Shown: positions 45,141 through 54,600 of the stretch, one piece after another
Numbering within the stretch: the stretch's first letter is position 1
Layout: each line of letters begins with the position of its first letter
Assembly: GCA_036677145.1 (NCBI GenBank)
Contig: JAKFFF010000087.1
Coordinates: 48,492-112,491 of the forward strand
Length of the DNA: 64,000 bases
Direction of reading: 5' to 3'
From: CADEED01 sp036677145
Lineage (GTDB): Bacteria; Pseudomonadota; Gammaproteobacteria; Steroidobacterales; Steroidobacteraceae
The notes under the pieces: generated by a model
Databases searched by the model: none
Told to the model about the DNA's origin: nothing
Seen by the model: only the letters and a program-made list of their open reading frames with translations
Program-made: the position numbers and the translations under genes

Positions 45141-46843
45141 TATCCCAGCGCGAGACCGGTGTTGCGGCGCGGATCGATCGCACCGTAGAACTTGTTAGGG
45201 CCCACCGGCGGCGCGTTCAACCCCGGCGCGCCGATGATGATCGCGGCGACGTGATTCTCGGGCTGGGGCACGGTGAGTTCGTGCCCCATGCCTTCGAGGA
45301 TCTTGCGCGTGTCCGGACTCAGCGCGCGCAACTCGACGTACGTCGCCTCGGGCAGCCACTGCTGATGGATACGCGGTGCGTTGACCGCCTCCTGCAGGTC
45401 CATGCCGTAATCGACCACGTTGATGAACGTCAGCATCACCGCGGTGATGATGCGGCTGCCGCCCGGAGTACCGAGCACCATCCAGGGTTTTCCATCGCGC
45501 AGGACAATGGTCGGTGTCATCGAACTCAACGGCCGCTTGCCGGGCTCGATGCGGTTCGACTCGCCTTGCACGAGGCCGTACATGTTGGGCACGCCGACCT
45601 TCGCGGTGAAATCGTCCATCTCGTTGTTGAGCAACACGCCGGTGCCCGCCGCGGTCACGCGCGCGCCGAACCAGTCATTGAGCGTGTAGGTCACCGCGAC
45701 GGCATTGCCGAATTTGTCCGCGATGGAGTAGTGCGTGGTGTGTGTGCCTTCGCGCGGCGGCGCGGCGATCCGCAACGCATCCGAATCGCCCGCGCGCGTG
45801 AGGTCGATGCGCTCACGGATCCGCTTCGCATAGTCCTTGCCCGTGAGCAACTCGAGCGGATTCGTCGCCACGGATGAGTCACCCAGCAGCTGATTGCGAT
45901 CCGCGTAGGCGTGGCGCATGGCCTCGATCTGCACGTGCACGGCGCGCGCCGAGCCATAGCCATATTCGTTGAGCGGGTAACCCTCGAGGATGTTCAGCAT
46001 CTCGCACAACACGACGCCGCCCGAGCTCGGCAGTGGCGCGGAGACGATGCGAAAGCCGCGATAGTCGCATTCGAGCGGCGCGAGTTCGCGCACGCGGTAG
46101 CTGTCGAAATCCGCTTGCGAGAGGATGCCGCCGCCCGCGCGGCTGGCGGCGAGCAGCGCGGCCGCGGTTTCACCACGATAAAAGCCCGCGGCGCCTTGGC
46201 GGCTGATGTTGTTCAGCGTGCGCGCGAGATCCTTCTGCACCAGCTTCGCGCCGGGTTCGATCGGTTGGTTACGAGCGAGGAAAATCGCGGCCGAAGCCGG
46301 ATCCTTGCGGAAGTCGTCGGTCGCTTCGTGCAGCAGATCGGCATCACCCTGTTCGAGCACGAACCCCTGGCTCGCGAGCCGGATGGCCGGCGCGATCAGG
46401 CGCGCGCGCGGCAACGTGCCGTATTTCTCGCGTACGTATTCGAGGCCGGCCACGGTGCTGGGCACGGCGACCGCCAGGTGTCCGCGCGTGCTGGCGTCCG
46501 GAATCACGTTGCCCTGCGCGTCGAGGAACATGTTGGCCGTGGCCGCGAGCGGCGCGGTCTCGCGAAAGTCGATGAACGTGCGGCGCCCATCCGCGAACTG
46601 CACCGTCATGAATCCGCCGCCGCCGAGATTGCCCGCGGCCGGATAAACCACCGCCAACGCGTAGCCGACGGCGATGGCCGCATCGATGGCGTTTCCGCCG
46701 TTGCGCAGCACATCGACGCCGACGCGGGTCGCATGTTGCTGGGCTGTGACCACCATTCCATTCGGCGCTGCGACCGGGGCGGGCGCCGCGGCGTGGCTCG
46801 CATGGACGACGAGCAGGGCAATCAGCAAACAAATTCGGGTCAT
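45137..46843 (-). CDS. ggt: gamma-glutamyltransferase (glutathione hydrolase)
   Basis: About 568 residues, the usual length of the periplasmic proenzyme (E. coli 580). Signal peptide CLLIALLVVHASHAAA. GNAIDAAIAVGYALAVVYPAAGNLGGGGF opens the large subunit (NAIDAAIAVGYAL, GNLGGGGF). Autocleavage and nucleophile Thr369 are in THTTHYSIAD, followed by GNAVAVTYTLN. The small subunit has PLSSMTPTIV and TPGGSRIITA. It splits glutathione and other gamma-glutamyl peptides. ATG 46843 is chosen for the signal peptide. It lies 20 bases after the SulP gene on the same strand, so both probably share a transcript. Confidence 0.95.
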   Translation of the reverse strand: MTRICLLIALLVVHASHAAAPAPVAAPNGMVVTAQQHATRVGVDVLRNGGNAIDAAIAVGYALAVVYPAAGNLGGGGFMTVQFADGRRTFIDFRETAPLAATANMFLDAQGNVIPDASTRGHLAVAVPSTVAGLEYVREKYGTLPRARLIAPAIRLASQGFVLEQGDADLLHEATDDFRKDPASAAIFLARNQPIEPGAKLVQKDLARTLNNISRQGAAGFYRGETAAALLAASRAGGGILSQADFDSYRVRELAPLECDYRGFRIVSAPLPSSGGVVLCEMLNILEGYPLNEYGYGSARAVHVQIEAMRHAYADRNQLLGDSSVATNPLELLTGKDYAKRIRERIDLTRAGDSDALRIAAPPREGTHTTHYSIADKFGNAVAVTYTLNDWFGARVTAAGTGVLLNNEMDDFTAKVGVPNMYGLVQGESNRIEPGKRPLSSMTPTIVLRDGKPWMVLGTPGGSRIITAVMLTFINVVDYGMDLQEAVNAPRIHQQWLPEATYVELRALSPDTRKILEGMGHELTVPQPENHVAAIIIGAPGLNAPPVGPNKFYGAIDPRRNTGLALGY

Positions 46844-46863
46844 CGATTGGCCTCGAAAGTGAA

Positions 46864-48534
46864 TCAACTGGCGGGGGCTGCCAGCGCTTTCACGCGCGCC
46901 GCAACCTGTTCCATGTTGCTGCAGATGTTGTCGGCGCCGACCAGCGCGGTCACGCCCGCGGCGTCGAGCGGCGCGCGCAGTTCGGCGTGGATGCCGCACA
47001 GCAGCACGAGTACCTTGCGGCGCTGAAAACGCTGCACGATCTCCGCCAGTGTGTTGAGTCCGGTCGCATCCACGAACGGCACTCGCCCGAGTCGGATGAC
47101 GATGGCGTCGACACCCAGATGCGTGCGCTCGAGCGTGCTTTCGAGTTTCTCCGCCGCGCCGAAAAACAGCGGCCCGTCGATTCGATACACGAGCACGTTG
47201 CTCGGCAGCACGACGTCATCGGCCGGTTCCGGCGACATGGCCGCGCCATTGAACTCCTGCTTGCCGACCTGGACCGTCTCGGCCATGCGCCGCATGAACA
47301 GCAGCGCCGCGATCACCACGCCCACGTTCACGGCGACCACCAGGTCGACGAATACCGTGAGCACGAAAGTGATGAGCAGCAGGAAGCGGTCGGCGATCGG
47401 CGAGGTCCGCAACAACCGGCTCACGTGCCGCAAATCGGCCATGTTCCACGCCACGTAAAACAGGATCGCGGCGAGCGCGGCTAGTGGCACGAGCGCGGCC
47501 CACGGCGCCAGCGCGACGATCACGAACACGAGAAAGAGTGCATGGACGATCCCGGCCAACGGGCTGGTGGCGCCATTGCGGATGTTCGTCGCGGTGCGCG
47601 CGACGGCGCCGGTCGCGGCGAATCCGCCGAACAGCGGCGCCAGCACGTTCGCCGCGCCCTGGCCGATGAGTTCCTGGTTCGAATCGTGGCGCGTCCCGGT
47701 CATGCCGTCCGCGACCACCGCGGTGAGCAGCGATTCGATCGCGCCCAGCAGAGCGATCGCAAACGCCGGGCCCACCAGTGGAATCATGTCGGGCAGTGAC
47801 ATGTGCGGCCACGAGAATGCCGGCAGGCTGCGCGGAATTCCGCCGAAGGCGCTGCCGATCGTCGCGACGCCGGGAAATTGCCATACGGCCTGCACGCCGA
47901 GCGCGAGCAACATGGCAAGCAGGGGCGCGGGCATGCGCCGCATGCCGGGCACCTTCGCCAGAAACTTGTTGCCGAATATGAGCGCGGCGAGCGTCATCAG
48001 CGCGATGCCGGTCGTCGCCAGGTGGAAGTCAGGGAGTGCCTGAACCAGCGCGCCGAACTTCTCGTGAAAGCGCAGGCCCGATGCGGCCGGTTGCAGGCCG
48101 AAGAAATCCTTCCATTGCCCGACCCAGATGATGATGGCGATGCCGGTGGTGAAGCCGACGATGACGGGATTCGGAATGAACTTGATCACGCTGCCGAGCC
48201 GCGCGAGGCCCATGAGCAGCAGGATGACGCCCGCCATGAGCGTCGCCATCTGCAGGCCGGCGATCCCGTACTGCGCGGTGACGCCGGCGAGCACCGCGAT
48301 GAAGGCGCCCGTGGGACCGGAGATCTGCACTCGCGTGCCGCCGAGCAGGGAAGTGGCGAGGCCGGCGACGATCGCGGTGTAGAGACCCTGCGCGGGCGTC
48401 GCGCCGGAGGCGATCGCGAAGGCCATCCCCAGCGGCAGCGCCACGATGCCGACGATGAGTCCCGCGATACAGTTGCGCCACAGATGCTCGCGCTGGAAGA
48501 GTCCGGCGCGCCGTGCTTCTAACAAGGCAATCAT
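46864..48534 (-). CDS. SulP-family anion transporter with STAS domain
   Basis: A 556-residue inner-membrane transporter. About 10-12 helices begin with NCIAGLIVGIVALPLGMAFAIASGATPAQGLYTAI (VGIVALPLGMAFAIASG, GLYTAIVAG) and GTRVQISGPTGAF, the SulP signature. A C-terminal STAS domain covers residues about 430-550 (VLVYRIDGPLFFGAAEKLE, then FVDATGLNTLAEI). Family substrates are sulfate, bicarbonate, or C4-dicarboxylates. Neighbouring ggt might suggest sulfur metabolism, but this is weak. The ATG at 48534 matches the family N-terminus. Confidence 0.93.
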   Translation of the reverse strand: MIALLEARRAGLFQREHLWRNCIAGLIVGIVALPLGMAFAIASGATPAQGLYTAIVAGLATSLLGGTRVQISGPTGAFIAVLAGVTAQYGIAGLQMATLMAGVILLLMGLARLGSVIKFIPNPVIVGFTTGIAIIIWVGQWKDFFGLQPAASGLRFHEKFGALVQALPDFHLATTGIALMTLAALIFGNKFLAKVPGMRRMPAPLLAMLLALGVQAVWQFPGVATIGSAFGGIPRSLPAFSWPHMSLPDMIPLVGPAFAIALLGAIESLLTAVVADGMTGTRHDSNQELIGQGAANVLAPLFGGFAATGAVARTATNIRNGATSPLAGIVHALFLVFVIVALAPWAALVPLAALAAILFYVAWNMADLRHVSRLLRTSPIADRFLLLITFVLTVFVDLVVAVNVGVVIAALLFMRRMAETVQVGKQEFNGAAMSPEPADDVVLPSNVLVYRIDGPLFFGAAEKLESTLERTHLGVDAIVIRLGRVPFVDATGLNTLAEIVQRFQRRKVLVLLCGIHAELRAPLDAAGVTALVGADNICSNMEQVAARVKALAAPAS

Positions 48535-48606
48535 GGCGCCGATTATGCCGCCTGAATCGCCTGCTCATGGACGAATGCGAGCGATTCTCGTTTGGCGCGT
48601 GTTTGC

Positions 48607-51600
48607 TCAGAGATTGCGCGTCGCCGCGGAACCTTCATCCGCCGCCGCGGGCAGCCACGCGACGTGCACCGAATGCGCGGCGCCGTCGTCGACCAGCTCG
48701 ATCGTATTGCGGCCCGCGCTCATCACCTTTCCATCGAGCGTGATCTGCGCGAGCGCATCCGCGCCCGGTTGCTGATCCACCGTGATTTCGTAGGGCGTCT
48801 CACGGTAGCGGTAGTTGATCGTGAACCGCGGCCAGCTCGCCGGCACGCAAGGCGCGAGAGTCAGGCGGTTTTCGCGCAGCCTGAAACCGAGGATCCATTC
48901 GAGGCCCGCGCGATACAGCCAGCCGGCCGAGCCTGTGTACCAGGTCCAGCCGCCGCGCCCGGCATGCGGCGCCTCGCCATACACGTCGGCGGCCACCGCA
49001 TACGGTTCGACCTTGTAGCGCTGCACGTCGGCGCGCGTGGTCGCGCGGCGGATCGGATTGAGCATCGCGAACACTTCCATCGCGAGGTCCGCCTTGCCTT
49101 GCAGCGCGAGCGCGATCACGGTCCAGATCGCCGCGTGTGTGTACTGGCCGCCGTTTTCGCGGATGCCGCGTGGATAGGCCTTCACATAGCCGGGTTCCTG
49201 CGCGGAATTTTCGAAGGGCGGCGTGAACAGCAACGCCAGCGGCGGATCGCGCCGGATCAATTGCGCCTCGAGCGCGGCCATGGCGCGCGCGGAACGCAGG
49301 GGATTTCCGGCCCCCGAGATCACGCTCCAGGATTGCGCGATCGCATCGACGCGGCACTCGTCGTTTTCGGCGGAGCCGAGCGGCGTGCCGTCGTCGAAGA
49401 ATCCGCGCCGGTACCACTCGCCGTCCCAGGCGTGCTGCTCGATGGCGACACGTAGCCGCGAAGCCTGGTTCAGCCAATTGGTGGCGAGCGCCAGTTCGCC
49501 GCGCGATTGCGCGAGCGGAGCGAACGCCGTGAGCGTCGCGTGCAGGAACCAGCCGAGCCACACGCTCTCGCCGCGGCCGTGTTCACCGACGCGATTCATG
49601 CCATCGTTCCAGTCGCCCGTGCCGATGAGCGGCAGGCCGTGCGAACCCATGTACAGCGAGCCTTCGAGTCCTCGCCGGCAGTGCTCGAACAACGGCGCGG
49701 TTTCCTCGCTGACCGTAGGTTCGAAGAACGCATCGTGGCGCTCGCGCGGCAACGGCGCGCCCTCGATGAACGGCAGTTCTTCGTCGAGGATCGCCCGGTC
49801 GCCGGTGAGCGCGATGTAATGCGCGGTGACGTACGCGAGCCATACGCGATCGTCGCTGATGTGCGTGCGCACGCCGCTGCCGTTGTGCGGCAGCCACCAG
49901 TGCTGCACGTCGCCCTCCGGGAACTGGCGCGACGCGGCGCGCAGGATCTGCGCGCGCAGCAACTCGGGGCGCGCGAGTCCGAGCGCCATCGCGTCCTGCA
50001 GCTGATCGCGAAAACCATAGGCGCCACTCGCCTGGTAGAAGGCCGATCGCGCCCAGGTGCGGCAGGCCAGCGTCTGATACAGCAGCCAGCCATTCATCAT
50101 GATGTCGAACGCGCGGTCGGGCGTCTTGACCTGCACGTGGCCGGTTATTTCCTTCCATAGGTCGTGCACCGCATCGAGTGATGCATCGAGGTCGGCCACG
50201 CGGTATTTGCCGATCAGGGCACGCGCGGTGTCCTTGTCGGGCGCCTGGCCAAGGAAGATCACCACCTCGGTGCGCGCGCCGGGTTGGAGCTCGAGGCGCG
50301 TGCGCAATGCGGCGCAGGCGTCGAGCGCCGCGCCGGTGCGGCCCGACAACGGCGCGCCCGCCACCAGCGCGAAGGGAGCGTCGAGTGTGCCGTACCGGCC
50401 GAGAAACTCGCGCCGGTCCGCGGTGTATTCGGTTTGTTTGCCCGCCAGATCCGCGAAGGCCACACCGTCGAAGGCCGAATTCCACGGATTGCGCGCCAGC
50501 AGCGCCTGCGTGCTGCTGTCGATCTCGGTGAGCACATACGGCGCGCCGGCGGCGCGCGAGGGCCCGAGCACCCACTCGGCATAAGCCGTGACGGACAGCG
50601 TGCGACGCTTCGTCGAGGCGTTGTAGATAGATAGACGGCAGATCTTGATCGGGTCCTCGGGCGGAACGAACATCGTCAGGCCGAGTTCCATCCCGTGCGA
50701 GCGTTGTTCGAAGCGGCTGTAACCGAGCCCATGCGCGCAGGAGTAGAACGCGTCCTCGACGCGGATCGGGGCGGGGGTGGGACTCCAGATCTCGCCGGAC
50801 TCCTCGTCGCGCAGGTAGATAGCCTCGCCGGGGCGGTCGGTCACCGGATCGTTGACCCATGGAGTGAGCGCGTTTTCGCGGCTGTTGCGCGCCCAGGTGT
50901 AGCCGCCGCCGTCGGCGGACACGTGGAAGCCGAAATCCCGATTCGAGATGACATTGATCCACGGCGCCGGCGTGTGCTGGCCGGCCACGGGCGTGATGAC
51001 GTATTCGCGGCCGTTGGAAGTGAACCCACCGAGGCCGTTGAAGAACTCCAGTTCGCGCGCGGTGGTTTCGGGCGAGGTACTGGTGGCCGGGGGCGCGCGC
51101 GGCGGCGTGCGCGGCGCGAGTGTCGGCGTGGGCTTCATCCGCTCCACCTGCTCGCCGAGAGTGCCGCGCCGCCCATTGAACACGATGCGCGCGGTGGACA
51201 GCAGCAACGCACGGGTTTCCGGTGCGATCAGATCCGTGCGCAACACGTGCACCTTGCCGCCCCCTTCGCCGCCCGCGATGCGCGGCCGGCCCTGGCTCAC
51301 ACGGACCAGCGATTCGAGCGCGACCTGCAGGTCCTGGATGTACGACGCGCCGCGCTCGTTCAGGATCACGAAATCCACGGCCAGGCGTTTCAGTCCCCAG
51401 TATTCGTGCGCCTGCATGAGTTGCCGCGCGATGACGAGATCCTCGGCAACCTCGACGCGCAACAACACGATGGGAAGGTCGCCGGAAATTCCTTGCGCCC
51501 ACAATGCGTGCGGTCCGCCCGCGCCACGCCGGATGTTGTCGCTGGCCGGCCGCGCGGCCGCATCGGCAAACAGGACCCGGCCCGCGATCTGCTGGAACAG

Positions 51601-54600
51601 GTTCGCCTGCGCCGCATCGATGCCGAGGTGGCGCAGCTGCACCTGCGCCTGCGTCCACGCCAGGGTCGCGGCGCGCGCGTGTGCATTGATGTCGCGATGT
51701 TTGTCGAGCAGATCGAGCATGTGCGCGCGACTGTTCGAGATGCAGGTCCAGAACGAGATGCGCGCGCTGCCGCCCGCCGGCACCCGAATCCGGTAGCGCA
51801 GCGCGAACACCGCGTCGAGCACCGTGCCGACATTGCCCGAAAGCGCGCGGCCCTCGAGCAGGGCGAGCGGAGCGCGCAACTCGCGGCCGCGCCCGATGAA
51901 ACGCGCGCGATCCGTTTCGATTTCCGGGCCCGCGATCACGGTGCCTTCGGGAACCGCGTGATGTGAAGCCCACAGTTCCGGTTCGTCGGGCGCGCGGCGC
52001 CGGCGCGTCGCGAGAATGGCGTTGTGCCGCTGCACGTATTCGGTACACACGAACAATTTCGAGAACGCCGGATGCGCGACATCGGAGGCCTGCGGCGCGA
52101 GCACGATTTCGGCGTACGAAGTGATCTCGATGTCGCGCGCCTGCCCCGACGCGTTGCTGATCGACACGCGCCGCACCTCGGCATCGTCCTCGGAGGACAC
52201 GCGGATTTCGAGCGTGGTGACGAGATCGCCATCCCCGCGGATGAACTCCGCGCGATCTTCGGTGAAGCTCACGTCGTAGGAATCGGGCGGCGTCGCAAGC
52301 GGCTGATAACCGGCGGACCATGTGCGGCCGGTCTCGACGTCGCGCAGCAGGAAGTAGCTGCCGGTGTCGTCGCGGGTGGCGTCCTCGCGCCAGCGCGTGA
52401 CCGCCAGATCGTTCCAGCGGCTGTAGCCGGAACCGGCGGCGGTGACCATGACGGAGTAGCGGCCGTTCGAGAGCAGGTGAGTCTGCGGCGCCGATTCGTG
52501 CGGGCTGCGGATGCGGCGCACTTCCGGAATCTGCAGATCCGCCACGCGCGCGGCGGTGCCGACTTCCTCGGCGCGCGGGTGCGCGACGGAGACGTCGCGC
52601 GGCGTGCGTTCCTGCAGCAGCAGTTCGGTAGCCTGCACGGTGACGTCGGAATGAAAACGCTCGCGCATCTGGCCGTCGAGCAGCGCATTCGCGATGGCGA
52701 CGATGCTCATGCCCTGGTGATGCGCCATGTACGCGCGCACACGCGCGCAAGTGGCGCCTTCCGGCAGGCGGCTCGCGGTGAAGTCGATCGCTTCGTAGTA
52801 CCCATATGCACCGCGTCCGCCGATTGCCGACAACGCGAGGTAGTTGGCGAGCGCGGCGTTGGCGTCGATCATCGCGGCGAGCCCGGTCGCGTACGGCGCG
52901 ATCACCTTGTTCTCGGACAGGCCACGCTTGAGACCCAGGCCCGGGACGCCGAAGTTCGAGTATTGGTAGGTGAGTTCGAGATCGCGTGCGTTGTAGGCCG
53001 ATTCGGAAACACCCCAGGGGAGGCCGAGCTCGGCCCCGTACTGGATCTGGCGCCGGACGATGAGCCGGCTCGATTGCGCCAGCAAACTACCGACGGGCGC
53101 GCGCAACACCAGGTCGGGCATCAGGTATTCGAACATCGAGCCGGACCAGGACACCAGCGCCGCACCGGCGCCGATCGGCGTCACGGTGCGGCCGAGCCGG
53201 AACCAGTGGCGCGCCGGTATGTCGCCCTTGGCGATGGCGATGAAACTCGCGAGCCGCGCCTCGGAGGCGAGCAGGTCATAACAGCTCTCGTCGAGTGTGC
53301 CGTCGGTCGCGCGGTAGCCGATCGACAGCAGCTTGCGCTGCCCGTCGAGCAGAAAGCCGAACTCCATCGCCGCGGCCAATTCGAGCGCGGCCGTGGCGAG
53401 TCCTTCGAGATGCTCGACAATGAAGCCCGCCGGATCGCGCGCCAGCAGGTCGCTGCGCCAGCTGTCGATAGTGCGGCGTGTGGCTTCGACCCAGTGCACC
53501 AATTCGCAGTCGCGATCGGCGTGGGCTTCATGCGCGAGCGTGCGCACCATGTCGACCAGTGTCGAAGCGCGTTCGGCGGCGAGCGCGAGGTTGTCGATGG
53601 TCGGATCCGGCACGCCGGTGTCGGTGCGCAGCTCGGCCTCGAGGTCCGCGAATGCGGTTTCGAGCAGGGGGCGCGTGATCGACAGTCCGGGCACGAAACG
53701 GAAGTCGCGCAGCGCCAGGCGCGCGAGCTCGAGCGCGTCGGTGAGGCCGGCGATCTTCGCGGCGTCGGGCCCGGGCCCTTTCTGCCATTCGCGGAACGCG
53801 CCGGCGAGCGTGATGAGGTGCGCGGCGAGATTGCCGGAGTCGACCGAGGAGACGTAGGCGGGATCCAGCGGCCGCAGGTCGCGCGTGTCGTACCAGTTGT
53901 ACAGGTGACCGCGATGTTTCTGCATGCGCGCGATCGTTCCCAACGTCGCCTCGATGCGATCGAGCGCGTCGCGCAGGCCGCACCAGCCGAAATCGTGCGC
54001 GGCCACCGTGGAAAGTAGATAGAGGCCGATGTTGGTCGGCGAGGTGCGGTGCGCGACGACGGCGTGCGGGTCCTCCTGGAAGTTGTCGGGCGGCAGGTGG
54101 TGGTCTTCCAGCGTCACGAAGGTTTCGAAGAAACGCCAGGTGCGGCGCGCGATCAGGCGCAGCTCGAGCTGCTCCTGGGTCGACAGCTCGACCCGCGCGG
54201 CCGGCGGCGGTACGCGGCTGATGCGCCACGCGACCCACGGGGCCGCGAGCCACGCCAGCAGGAAAGGCAGCGCGATCGTGGGTAGTTTGCCGTCGTTGAG
54301 CACGATGGCCGCCACGGCGATCACCAGCGTGAGCAACACGCCACGTCCCATGCGCACGTAGAAACTGCCGAAGTCGCCGCGGCTCACCGTCAGCAGGTCC
54401 GCCGGAATCCATTCGAGCAGGTGCCGGTGACTCACGACCATGCGCCACAGGGTGCGCACGATGGCGTCGCCCATGAGCCAGGCATGGTAGGCAAGCGTCG
54501 TGATCAGCAGCGCCGTCTGCGCCAGCGCGAGCCCGAGATCGAGCGCGAGCGCGCGCAGGTGACTGCGCCAGGTGACAGTCGAACGGCGCGGAATGATGGC

